Positions 25,029-33,124 of a stretch of 47,601 bases of DNA are shown here, one piece after another. Both the position numbers and the translations under genes were made by a program. Below the pieces are notes generated by a model that was not told the origin of the DNA, made no database searches, and saw only the letters and a program-made list of their open reading frames with translations. Each line of letters opens with the position of its first letter. Positions within the stretch are counted from its first letter, which is position 1. Origin of the DNA: Silicimonas sp. (GTDB taxonomy: Bacteria > Pseudomonadota > Alphaproteobacteria > Rhodobacterales > Rhodobacteraceae); assembly GCA_022824525.1 (NCBI GenBank), contig JAJDZT010000106.1, positions 1 through 47,601 of the forward strand, written 5' to 3'.

Positions 25029-26005
25029 TTCTTCGCCTCGAAACCAAGTGTGTCAGGATCGAATTCGTAATGTGCCCCGCAGAATTGACAATCCGCAGTG
25101 ACGATTCCGTCGTCTGTAACCATGTGGCCAATGTCTTTTGCAGAATAGATGGATAGCGACTGACGCACGCGCTCGGGAGAGCAGGTACACCCGAATTCAA
25201 CCTGTTGAGCATCAAATACCCTCGGTCCGTCTTCATGAAAAAGACGGACCAGAAGTTCCGTTGGCTGCACGCTGGGGCCGATAAGTTCGATATCCTCAGC
25301 GGTATCCAAAAGAATGTTTACGTGGGACCACGCTTCTGCGGAGTCGTCATCCAGCACGTCCTCGGCCTGCAAAAGACCATCCTCGCCCGAACCACCGCCG
25401 GATACTTCAGGCGAGGCTTCCGGCATTTGTTGCAGCATGATGCCGCCTGCCCGCCAATGGAGAAGTTCGCCGGGCTGCTGCGATTGCCCGTAGCTCAAGG
25501 CAAACCGCGTTGGAATTTGCTCCGACTGCGCGAAATAAGTCTCGGCACAGGCAGATAACGAACCACCAGAGATCGGTGTGATCCCCTGGTATGGCACCAT
25601 TCCTTCTCCCTGATCGATGAGAATTGCGAAATACCCCTTTCCAATCTGATCGAATGGGTCTCCGGTTGGCTCAAGTCTTTCTGCGTCATAGCTTGCATAG
25701 GCCCGAATTCGAGCGCTTGAGCCGTCTTCACTCGGGCCGTAGTAATCGGTCGCGATCAAACGAGCGGGCCCGTCTCCCCGCACCTGCAAAGACAGCTTCC
25801 AGCGAAGCTTGATCGTTTGCCCAATCAATGCCGTCAGAAGCGACATCTCTGCAATCAACGCCTCGATCGACGGTGGATATTCGTGCTGTGACAATACTGT
25901 TTGAAGCACGCCGTCGAGGCGCGCCACGCGGCCGCGCGTTCCGGTGCGGTCAAGCTGGAACGGAAGCACGGTATCGTCCCAAGCGATCTTGGACCCAAGT
26001 GTCAT
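25025..26005 (-). CDS. hslO: Hsp33 redox-regulated holdase chaperone
   Basis: About 326 residues. The C-terminal zinc switch is visible: CTC in FGCTCSPERV and CQFC in ADCQFCGAHYEFDP, four cysteines that release zinc and activate the chaperone on oxidation. The N-terminal fold has MSLLTALIGQTIKLRWKLSL and GGSLSACAETYFAQSEQ. The start is ATG 26005, preceded by AGGA at 8 bases; it matches the family N-terminus (TLGSKIAWDDTVLPFQLDR). ATG 26020 is an alternative with no ribosome site. First gene of the operon; the region up to 26070 separates it from the divergent NUDIX gene. Confidence 0.93.
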   Translation of the reverse strand: MTLGSKIAWDDTVLPFQLDRTGTRGRVARLDGVLQTVLSQHEYPPSIEALIAEMSLLTALIGQTIKLRWKLSLQVRGDGPARLIATDYYGPSEDGSSARIRAYASYDAERLEPTGDPFDQIGKGYFAILIDQGEGMVPYQGITPISGGSLSACAETYFAQSEQIPTRFALSYGQSQQPGELLHWRAGGIMLQQMPEASPEVSGGGSGEDGLLQAEDVLDDDSAEAWSHVNILLDTAEDIELIGPSVQPTELLVRLFHEDGPRVFDAQQVEFGCTCSPERVRQSLSIYSAKDIGHMVTDDGIVTADCQFCGAHYEFDPDTLGFEAKK

Positions 26006-26069
26006 ACGCTGTCCTGACATTTCGAAAGTGCCGGGTCTATATAGGCATCGAACGCAAAGGACCAATGCC

Positions 26070-26507
26070 ATGATTCCGAGGATTGGCGAACCTGTCAGAT
26101 CAGATCGACGGTACAAGGTTCGCCCGGGCGCTTACGCTATTCTTGAACGGAACAGCCAAGTACTGCTCACCCATCAATTGATACCGGTGCCTGAAGTCCA
26201 GTTTCCCGGCGGAGGCATCGACCGGGGAGAACATGTTCTTCGTGCGCTCCATAGAGAAATCGTTGAGGAAACGGGCTGGCGCGTCGGCGGTCTGCGGCGC
26301 GTGGGGGCGTATCGCCGATTCACTTACATGGAAGAGTATGATCTATGGGCAGAGAAAATCTGCCACGTGTACTTTGGGCGCCCCAGCATTTGCCTCGGCC
26401 AGCCGAAGGAAGAAAACCACCTTGCACTCTGGGCGTCCGCAAGGGTCGCCATGGACCTTGTCGAGAATGATGGAGAACGGCTCTTTCTCCGGCGTGTCTT
26501 CGGTTAG
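26070..26507 (+). CDS. NUDIX hydrolase
   Basis: The 145-residue protein has the Nudix box GGGIDRGEHVLRALHREI plus VEETGW (about 49-72). Short flanking strands resemble a small NUDIX hydrolase acting on nucleotide diphosphates or related compounds; the substrate cannot be told. The start is ATG 26070, after AAAGGA at a good distance; the frame is open further upstream into the hslO promoter region, which is unlikely to be translated. Its stop overlaps the stop of the converging phosphatase gene by 3 bases. Confidence 0.85.
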   Translation: MIPRIGEPVRSDRRYKVRPGAYAILERNSQVLLTHQLIPVPEVQFPGGGIDRGEHVLRALHREIVEETGWRVGGLRRVGAYRRFTYMEEYDLWAEKICHVYFGRPSICLGQPKEENHLALWASARVAMDLVENDGERLFLRRVFG

Positions 26508-27751
26508 TGAAATTCAACACATACTGCCGAAATGTCGTCAGGGAAGCCCTGTCCTCCACGGAAGGCGATCAGGGACGAGAGAATCCCGTCCATAAAGTGT
26601 TCTCCCTTCAAGTTGCTGTTCTCTCTCAGCAAGATTTCGAAGCCACTCTCGTCGAGAAGTCTGTCATGAGGATCCGGGCACTCAGTTACGCCATCCGAAT
26701 AGAGTATTAAGCGATCCCCCGGAGAAAGATCCAAATCGCAAATTGTGAACTCAGCATCCTCGACAAGTCCGACGGGTGTGCTCCAAAGCTCCGAGAATTC
26801 AATTGCGCCGGAGCGTCGCTGAACAACCGGACTCGGGTGCCCTGCTTGGCATAGACGCACGCGGCCCTCTGTCAGATTCACCCAGGCAATCGACAAAGTC
26901 AGGTACTGATCAGAGTCTGCGTCCGCGAGCAGAAGCGCGTTTAATTGTGCGCAAACCTCGTCCAGCGGAGCGATCGCATAGCCATCATCTACTTTCCGGA
27001 GTGCAATGTTCCGCTCTGGCGATGTAGCGCTGAGAAACCCTGCGATTCGAGCCGTCATCAATGCTGACGCCACACCATGCCCGGATACATCAACCGAAAA
27101 TACACCCATCTCGCCATCACGAACCGGAAAGTATCCGACCAGATCACCGCCCACATGTCCGCTTGAACGGAAGAGCAAGGAGATCTGTGCGCGGTCCAAG
27201 TCGACAATTCGTTCTGGCACCAGAGCTTCTTGGAATCTTCGAGCGCCCTTAAGATCACGATCGATGGCGGCGTAGGCATCCGAAAGCTCTTCAAGTGTTT
27301 GCGACAACGCCAAGTTCTTTTCGGAGAGCGCCTTCTGGGCCTCTACGATACGCCGACCCGCTCTGAGGCGTGCCCGAAGTTCCACAGCATTAAAGGGCTT
27401 CGAGAGGAAATCATCGGCTCCGCTCTCCAACCCCTCCGCCAAGATTTCACGTTCGGTTTGCGCGGTCAGAAGAAGGAAAAACGCAGGTCGGTCGCCCAGC
27501 CCTCGAAAAGCGCGACAAAACTCGACGCCAGACATTCCCGGCATCAGCCAATCGCTAATAACAATATCGAAGGCCGTCGCCTTGCAAAGCTTGATCGCTT
27601 CCTCACCAGAGGCCGCTTCGAGTGTCTCATATCCCCATTTCTCAAGGGTTCGCGTAAGCAGTCGCCGCTGCGCCTTGCTGTCGTCGACAACAAGGACGGG
27701 AGCCAATGAACGTCGTATGTCCTGCTTCGTGATGGGCTTCTCGGAAGTCAT
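26504..27751 (-). CDS. Response regulator with PP2C/SpoIIE phosphatase output
   Basis: The 415-residue protein has an N-terminal receiver domain (about 17-133; acidic pocket Asp23/24, phospho-acceptor Asp67 in ISDWLMPGMSG, Lys118). A coiled-coil linker (about 136-175) and a SpoIIE/RsbU-type PP2C phosphatase (about 190-415; GGDLVGYF, DVSGHG, LILYSDGVTE, DDISAVCVEF) follow. Such proteins dephosphorylate anti-sigma-antagonists in partner-switching systems. The layout recalls Rhodobacter RbaY, but orthology is not shown here. No STAS or anti-sigma gene is adjacent; a single Hpt gene is divergent 85 bases away, suggesting a phosphorelay to Asp67. Confidence 0.88.
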   Translation of the reverse strand: MTSEKPITKQDIRRSLAPVLVVDDSKAQRRLLTRTLEKWGYETLEAASGEEAIKLCKATAFDIVISDWLMPGMSGVEFCRAFRGLGDRPAFFLLLTAQTEREILAEGLESGADDFLSKPFNAVELRARLRAGRRIVEAQKALSEKNLALSQTLEELSDAYAAIDRDLKGARRFQEALVPERIVDLDRAQISLLFRSSGHVGGDLVGYFPVRDGEMGVFSVDVSGHGVASALMTARIAGFLSATSPERNIALRKVDDGYAIAPLDEVCAQLNALLLADADSDQYLTLSIAWVNLTEGRVRLCQAGHPSPVVQRRSGAIEFSELWSTPVGLVEDAEFTICDLDLSPGDRLILYSDGVTECPDPHDRLLDESGFEILLRENSNLKGEHFMDGILSSLIAFRGGQGFPDDISAVCVEFH

Positions 27752-27774
27752 GCCTTCTTGTCACAGCAAAGCCC

Positions 27775-27788
27775 TTAAATCTCTTTAA
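27775..27788. promoter_or_regulatory. TTAA-N6-TTAA element between divergent phosphatase and Hpt genes
   Basis: TTAA (27775-27778) and TTAA (27785-27788) are six bases apart, one less than the CtrA consensus. It sits in the 85-base divergent promoter region. A degenerate CtrA site is possible, but the spacing is off. Confidence 0.2.
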
Positions 27789-27836
27789 ACCGCGCCGTGT
27801 CACTAATCCTCATCATGAACGGACTGGAGTGCAGCA

Positions 27837-28142
27837 TTGCTGGACACGATACGCATTGCCGAACTGAAAGCAGAAGTTGGCGAGGATGACTTTGCCGAAG
27901 TCGTCGCTCTATTTTGCGAAGAGGTGGAAGAGGTACTGGCGGAGCTTCACCTCATTGCTCCCGACAAGATTTTAGGAAGCATTCACTTTCTGAAAGGAAG
28001 TGCACAGAACATCGGGCTCGCGCGAGTCGGAGAAATCTGCTTGGAAGAGGAAAGGCGTCTGCGCGCTGACCCCGATCTACGCCCCGACGTTGCACGGATT
28101 CGGGAGGCATATGCCGCTTCGAAGATACAACTGCTTTCTTGA
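27837..28142 (+). CDS. Single-domain histidine phosphotransfer (Hpt) protein
   Basis: The 101-residue helical protein has the Hpt signature HFLKGSAQNIG, with His50 as phospho-acceptor. Nothing but the Hpt bundle is present, so it acts as a shuttle between a sensor kinase and a response regulator. TTG 27837 follows GGAG at 7 bases; the nearby ATG 27815 is out of frame. The likely partner by position is the divergent REC–PP2C phosphatase. No sensor kinase is in the window. Confidence 0.85.
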   Translation: MLDTIRIAELKAEVGEDDFAEVVALFCEEVEEVLAELHLIAPDKILGSIHFLKGSAQNIGLARVGEICLEEERRLRADPDLRPDVARIREAYAASKIQLLS

Positions 28143-28212
28143 CCGCCTCATGCTTGTCCCTGTTCTGAAAATTCCGTAAACGCGCGCAGATACCAGCACC
28201 CGAGGGGGTTCC

Positions 28213-29436
28213 ATGTCCGCGCCGAAGAAAGTTGTCCTCGCCTACTCAGGCGGATTAGATACATCGATCATTCTGAAATGGCTCCAAACGGAGTATGACT
28301 GCGAAGTCGTAACCTTTACGGCCGACCTCGGTCAGGGCGAAGAGCTTGAGCCGGCACGTAAAAAGGCAGAAATGCTTGGTGTGAAGGAAATCTATGTCGA
28401 GGACCTTCGCGAGGAGTTTACCCGCGATTTCGTTTTTCCGATGTTTCGCGCCAACGCGCTTTACGAAGGGCTTTACCTGCTTGGAACGTCGATTGCCCGC
28501 CCGTTGATCTCCAAGCGACTTGTTGAAATTGCGCATGAGACCGGGGCAGATGCTGTTTCGCACGGCGCGACCGGCAAAGGTAATGACCAGGTCAGGTTCG
28601 AGCTTTCTGCGTACGCGTTAGATCCGGATATCGAGGTCATTGCGCCTTGGCGTATCTGGGACCTGACATCTCGCACACGCCTCCTTGAGTTCGCTGAAAA
28701 GAACCAGATCCCAATTGCAAAGGACAAACGGGGCGAGGCACCGTTTTCCGTAGACGCCAACCTTCTCCACACGTCTTCAGAAGGAAAGGTGCTTGAGGAT
28801 CCGGCGGAGGAGGCGCCAGAGTTCGTCCTTCAGCGCATCACCAAGCCTGAAGACGCCCCGGACACACCGGAAATGGTGGAGATCACTTTCGAGAAGGGCG
28901 ATGCCGTGGCCATCAACGGTGAAGCCATGTCCCCCGCGACCATTCTGACACGACTGAATGAACTTGGTGGCAAACATGGTGTGGGCATTCTGGACCTGGT
29001 CGAGAACCGTTTCGTCGGTATGAAATCGCGCGGCCTGTATGAAACTCCGGGCGGTACCATCCTGCTCGAAGCGCATCGGGGCATAGAGCAGATCACTCTC
29101 GACAGTGGCGCTGGGCACCTGAAGGACTCGATCATGCCGCGCTATGCCGAGCTGATCTACAATGGGTTTTGGTTCTCTCCGGAACGCGAAATGCTGCAGG
29201 CACTTATTGACCAGAGCCAGGAACACGTCTCTGGCACGGTGCGAGTGAAGCTCTACAAGGGATCCGCGCGGACCGTCGCCAGATGGTCCGAACAGTCTCT
29301 TTACTCTGAAGCACATGTAACATTCGAAGAGGATGCAGGTGCATATGATCAGAAGGATGCGCAGGGTTTCATTCAGCTTAATGCGCTGCGTTTGAAGCTG
29401 CTCGCAGCAAGAAAACGTCGCACCAAAAGCACGTAG
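28213..29436 (+). CDS. argG: Argininosuccinate synthase
   Basis: The 407-residue protein begins with the PP-loop motif [18 protein letters not shown], which binds ATP. Other conserved blocks are [18 protein letters not shown] and the C-terminal [13 protein letters not shown]. It joins citrulline and aspartate in arginine synthesis. Length is typical. Transcribed alone, it appears unlinked to other arg genes here. Confidence 0.97.
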   Translation: MSAPKKVVLAYSGGLDTSIILKWLQTEYDCEVVTFTADLGQGEELEPARKKAEMLGVKEIYVEDLREEFTRDFVFPMFRANALYEGLYLLGTSIARPLISKRLVEIAHETGADAVSHGATGKGNDQVRFELSAYALDPDIEVIAPWRIWDLTSRTRLLEFAEKNQIPIAKDKRGEAPFSVDANLLHTSSEGKVLEDPAEEAPEFVLQRITKPEDAPDTPEMVEITFEKGDAVAINGEAMSPATILTRLNELGGKHGVGILDLVENRFVGMKSRGLYETPGGTILLEAHRGIEQITLDSGAGHLKDSIMPRYAELIYNGFWFSPEREMLQALIDQSQEHVSGTVRVKLYKGSARTVARWSEQSLYSEAHVTFEEDAGAYDQKDAQGFIQLNALRLKLLAARKRRTKST

Positions 29437-29543
29437 TCGCGGAAAGAATTGTTTCCTGCATCGCAACTATTCCGAGATCTTGCCACAATCTTGAACGACA
29501 GGTTTCCTAGTCAGATACTTGGGGCACATTTCGGAGCAGTACA

Positions 29544-30575
29544 TTGCAGGACATGGAATCGAGCAGACAAGTCTCGTTTACCGGGACAGCGCGCGAATGG
29601 TTTGGCATTTGGATCGTCAACCTTTTGCTGACCATCGTGACACTTGGCATTTATTCAGCCTGGGCTAAGGTACGGAGAAATAAGTACTTTTATCAGAATA
29701 CCTACGTCGCCGGCCGAAACCTCGACTATCATGCGACCGGTCTTCAGATCCTCATCGGTCGGATTATTGTCGTTGTTGGTCTGATCGCTTACGGCGTGCT
29801 CAGCGCAATTCCGATCGTCGGACTCGTGTTGATCCTGCTCTTGCTAGCAATTTTTCCGTGGCTTCTAGTCCGTTCGCTTCGGTTCAACGCACAAATGACA
29901 AGCTGGTCAAACGTCCGCTTTCAATTTGTCGGGACTGTCGGCAAGGCTTTCCTAGTCTACATCGTCTATCCGATATTGACGGCCTTGACCTTGTACATCG
30001 CTTTTCCTTTCTTTGATCGCGCACGAAAGCGGTACTCGATCAACAACCATCGCTTGGGCCAACATGGCTTCCATTTTGATGCGCCGATTGGTGGATTCTA
30101 CATCGCATTCTTCCTTACATTGGGATGGGTTGCTGTTGTGACCGTGGTGCTTGGCGTGATTGCAGCTCCAAGTCTGGAAAGCATGGCATCGCCGGAACCA
30201 GACCCGAGCGTCATCGGTCTGTTCTACCTCTGGGCTTTCCTTGCTTTCTTTCCTGCGGTGACATTCTACGGTGCCATGATCCGAAATCTGACGCTGTCTA
30301 ATCTCGCGCTAGAAGGCGGGCATGAGTTCCACTCGGATGTGTCGCCCGCGCAAGTGCTTTGGATCGCTCTCTCGAATGCCGTGATCGTACTTTGTACCCT
30401 TGGCCTGATGCTGCCATGGGCGCAAATTCGTATGGCTCGCTACTTGGCCGACCACACGGACGTAGCCGTTAACGGCTCGCTGGACGATTTCGTAACGCAG
30501 GCGCAGGCACGAGCAGGCGCAATCGGAGATGCGTACAGCGATATCGAGGGTATCGATGTCGGCCTTCCGATCTGA
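29544..30575 (+). CDS. DUF898 (YjgN-like) integral membrane protein
   Basis: The 343-residue protein has about six to eight membrane helices. The family signature NLLLTIVTLGIYSAWAKVR is near residue 25 and is echoed later by TLGLMLPWAQIRMARYL. The repeat suggests two halves. Function of the family is unknown. TTG 29544 is preferred because GGAG lies 7 bases before it; ATG 29553 would be too close to an AGGA. The 3' end is overlapped by 20 bases by the M48 peptidase gene, a common pairing, so the two may act in envelope quality control. Confidence 0.85.
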   Translation: MQDMESSRQVSFTGTAREWFGIWIVNLLLTIVTLGIYSAWAKVRRNKYFYQNTYVAGRNLDYHATGLQILIGRIIVVVGLIAYGVLSAIPIVGLVLILLLLAIFPWLLVRSLRFNAQMTSWSNVRFQFVGTVGKAFLVYIVYPILTALTLYIAFPFFDRARKRYSINNHRLGQHGFHFDAPIGGFYIAFFLTLGWVAVVTVVLGVIAAPSLESMASPEPDPSVIGLFYLWAFLAFFPAVTFYGAMIRNLTLSNLALEGGHEFHSDVSPAQVLWIALSNAVIVLCTLGLMLPWAQIRMARYLADHTDVAVNGSLDDFVTQAQARAGAIGDAYSDIEGIDVGLPI

Positions 30576-31596
30576 CGACGAATTTACTTTGACTGGCCGG
30601 GCCTTTCTGGCCCGGTCTTCCAAACAAGTCTCCGCAACGCTTAGGCTTAAGGGTGACTCAGTTACACTTCTGTCTGAAGACGGCGAGAAATTGTGCACCT
30701 TCCGTCGAAACGAACTGAAGTTCGAGGCCCCTCTGGGCAGAACTGATCGTCGCGCCACCTTCCCGGACGGTACCCTGTTCGAAACTCCGGACCATGAAAC
30801 TGTTCAAAGGATCACAGGCAATACCGCTGGCACCGCGCTTCATGTTGCAGAGAGATTCAACAGTCGATTGATTTACTTCGTCGTTGCGGCGGTGCTTGGG
30901 GGATTTCTGGTTTGGCGTTTTGCATTGCCCGCAATTGTTTACGTTGCCGTCGCGTTTACGCCAGAACCGTTGAAAGATGCGATGGACGTCGGAACGCTTC
31001 AAGCGTTTGATCGTGTGATAGCAAACCCGACGAGGCTTTCAGAAGAGCGACAAGATGAGGTTCGGGAAGTATTCGCCAATTTGATAAGTGAGTTGGAAGA
31101 CAACGACAGTACTCAATTCGACCTGCATTTTCGGTTCGCTCCAGGAATTGGCCCAAACGCGGTCGCGCTCCCTGGAGGCACCGTTGTCATTACAGACGCG
31201 CTTGTGAGCGGGTTCCCTGGCGATGATGTCGTCGCGGCCGTCTTGGGTCATGAACTTGGACACGTTGTCGAAAACCATGGTTTGACGCAGCTCTATCGAT
31301 CCCTCGGTTTCTTCGTTCTCGTTTCTTTGATCGCTGGCGACACCGGACCAATACTTGAGGATGTCCTGCTTGAAGGAGGGGTGATCCTTTCCCTCAGTTA
31401 CTCTCGAGAATTCGAGAGAAGAGCGGACGAGTTCGGACTTCGACTAACACGTAAAGCGGGATACGACCCTGCAGCCCTGATCACTTTCTTCGAATCCCTG
31501 CCGGGCAGTTTGAGCCAGGAAACATCCTGGGATTCAACGCACCCCTCATCAGCCGAGCGTATTGAATCAATCCGCGATTTTCTTAAGGAGAGCTAG
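30556..31596 (+). CDS. M48 family zinc metallopeptidase, membrane-anchored
   Basis: About 346 residues. An N-terminal non-catalytic domain (about 1-95) leads to one or two membrane helices (about 100-130; LIYFVVAAVLGGFLVW). The peptidase domain follows, with the zinc motif HELGHVVENHG and the third-ligand region EFERRADEFGL. Family members degrade envelope proteins. The start is ATG 30556, after GAGGG; a longer frame from 30529 also exists. Coupled to the DUF898 gene by overlap; the stop overlaps that of the converging sulfotransferase-like gene. Confidence 0.86.
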   Translation: MSAFRSDDEFTLTGRAFLARSSKQVSATLRLKGDSVTLLSEDGEKLCTFRRNELKFEAPLGRTDRRATFPDGTLFETPDHETVQRITGNTAGTALHVAERFNSRLIYFVVAAVLGGFLVWRFALPAIVYVAVAFTPEPLKDAMDVGTLQAFDRVIANPTRLSEERQDEVREVFANLISELEDNDSTQFDLHFRFAPGIGPNAVALPGGTVVITDALVSGFPGDDVVAAVLGHELGHVVENHGLTQLYRSLGFFVLVSLIAGDTGPILEDVLLEGGVILSLSYSREFERRADEFGLRLTRKAGYDPAALITFFESLPGSLSQETSWDSTHPSSAERIESIRDFLKES

Positions 31597-32291
31597 ATCG
31601 CAAGGTCAGCGAGGCGTTCGTAGTAAGGCATCGCTTCTTCGGCGAGTTCTGCCAACTTGCCCGAAAGTTTCGGGAGTGGCCCTTCCGCATCGGCAAAACC
31701 TGTGGATCGATGCACCGAACCATACCAATGCGGCGCCCAGACACCGTCATATGATTTCGGACCCGCCGGCCACGCCAGCATGCGAACATCAAATTCCAGA
31801 CCGATCCCATCGCAGAGCTTCCGCAACATACCCTCAGGATCGCGTCGGATATCCGCGCTGTTTACGACCGGACCGGGAAGCCGCTCATAAATCTCTACCT
31901 GCGACTTAAATCCAATGTCCTGCATGTTCGGCATTTCACGCTTCGCCACATAGCTGGAAACAACGCGGGCAGGATGGCGTATCAGATGAACGTTCACGCA
32001 TTCATCTGCCCATCCAAGCGAAAAGCCCGGAAGCATGTGAAAACTCATATGCTTCATGTAAAAGTGCGCCCGACCTCCCGGGACCGACCCTGCACATTGG
32101 CGTGCGACACTTTCCGGGTCAGTGTCTGTCGACTCCAGCACTACTGTCTTCATCGGATGCTCGACGCCGCTTTGCTTTAAATACGCTCCGTAGAACGGTT
32201 CGTCCCATGCCGAAAAATCCGGCCTGTTTCCAAACGAGTACATCAAGGCTGTCGACAAATTTCGTGGTCCAGACCACATTGCGATTTTCAT
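31593..32291 (-). CDS. Sulfotransferase-like protein
   Basis: The 232-residue protein has an N-terminal nucleotide-binding loop SGPRNLSTALMYSFGNRPD, like the PAPS-binding loop of sulfotransferases, and later HLIRHPARVVSSYVAK, matching the 3'-phosphate-binding R…S motif. A short sulfotransferase-type enzyme is likely; the acceptor is unknown. The ATG 32291 (MKIAMWSGPRN) is preferred over a frame extending to 32321. Convergent with the M48 gene, divergent from msrA. Confidence 0.75.
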   Translation of the reverse strand: MKIAMWSGPRNLSTALMYSFGNRPDFSAWDEPFYGAYLKQSGVEHPMKTVVLESTDTDPESVARQCAGSVPGGRAHFYMKHMSFHMLPGFSLGWADECVNVHLIRHPARVVSSYVAKREMPNMQDIGFKSQVEIYERLPGPVVNSADIRRDPEGMLRKLCDGIGLEFDVRMLAWPAGPKSYDGVWAPHWYGSVHRSTGFADAEGPLPKLSGKLAELAEEAMPYYERLADLAI

Positions 32292-32406
32292 CAGCGGCAC
32301 CCCAGTTGAAACATCTCTCACACTCCCGCGACCTCACGCGCCCGTTAATGGACCGAGAGCAATCCCTTCGACAATGATGCCGCAGAATTTTGCAAGGAAG
32401 GTTCTC

Positions 32407-33060
32407 ATGACGGTTCAGGCCATTAAAGCCCCGCTCCTCATTTTCTTCATCGCGGTCGGCGTGATGATCCAGTGTGCATCCGCTCAAGCGGCACAAAAGC
32501 GAGCATACTTTGCCGGTGGGTGCTTTTGGTGCGTTGAAAGCGACTTTGAAAAAGTCAAAGGCGTTAGCGAGGTCGTGTCCGGCTACACTGGTGGCAAGAC
32601 CAAGAACCCAACCTACAAGCAAGTCACCAAGGGTGGCACAGGTCACTACGAGGCCGTCGAAATTCGATACAATGACAGCACCGTAAGCTACGATCGGCTG
32701 CTTTACCTATTCTTCCGCTCGGTTGATCCGACAGATGCAGGCGGACAGTTCTGTGACCGTGGCGAAAGCTACCGGACGGCAATATTCGTCACTAACTCGG
32801 CGGAACGTGCTGCCGCAGAGAAAGCAAAGGCTGAAGCCGAGAAAGAGCTTGGTCGCAAAATTGTAACACCAATTTTGAACGCGGGCCCGTTTTACAATGC
32901 GGAAGCCTACCATCAGGACTATTACAAATCCTCTGAGGTTGTGCTGACACGACGCGGACCGAAGTCCAAAGCGAATGCTTACAAGTTTTATCGCAATGCA
33001 TGTAAGCGAGATCAGAAGATCAAACGGCTTTGGGGAAGCTCGGCACCCTTCGCCAGCTAA
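32407..33060 (+). CDS. msrA: Exported peptide methionine (S)-S-oxide reductase MsrA
   Basis: The mature part begins with the catalytic motif AYFAGGCFWCVESDFEKVKG, Cys being the active nucleophile. GTGHYEAVEIRYND, DPTDAGGQFCDRG and YHQDYY follow. It reduces methionine-S-sulfoxide in proteins. The N-terminus (about 1-30) is a signal peptide ending ASAQA, so this copy should act in the periplasm. Start at ATG 32407, after AAGGAAGG; an earlier ATG at 32374 would spoil the signal. A large hairpin follows before mutS. Confidence 0.92.
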   Translation: MTVQAIKAPLLIFFIAVGVMIQCASAQAAQKRAYFAGGCFWCVESDFEKVKGVSEVVSGYTGGKTKNPTYKQVTKGGTGHYEAVEIRYNDSTVSYDRLLYLFFRSVDPTDAGGQFCDRGESYRTAIFVTNSAERAAAEKAKAEAEKELGRKIVTPILNAGPFYNAEAYHQDYYKSSEVVLTRRGPKSKANAYKFYRNACKRDQKIKRLWGSSAPFAS

Positions 33061-33073
33061 GGTTTCCACTTTC

Positions 33074-33116
33074 CCCCCAAGTGTTCGCTCGTTAGATTCG
33101 CGCAAACACTTGGGGG
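33074..33116 (+). promoter_or_regulatory. 12-bp hairpin covering the mutS ribosome-binding site
   Basis: CCCCCAAGTGTT (33074-33085) pairs perfectly with AACACTTGGGGG (33105-33116) around a 19-base loop; a further CGC/GCG pair can extend it. The right arm's GGGGG plus following AG is the ribosome site of mutS (GTG 33125). No T-run follows, so translational control is at least as likely as termination of msrA. Confidence 0.6.
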
Positions 33117-33124
33117 AGTGAGCA

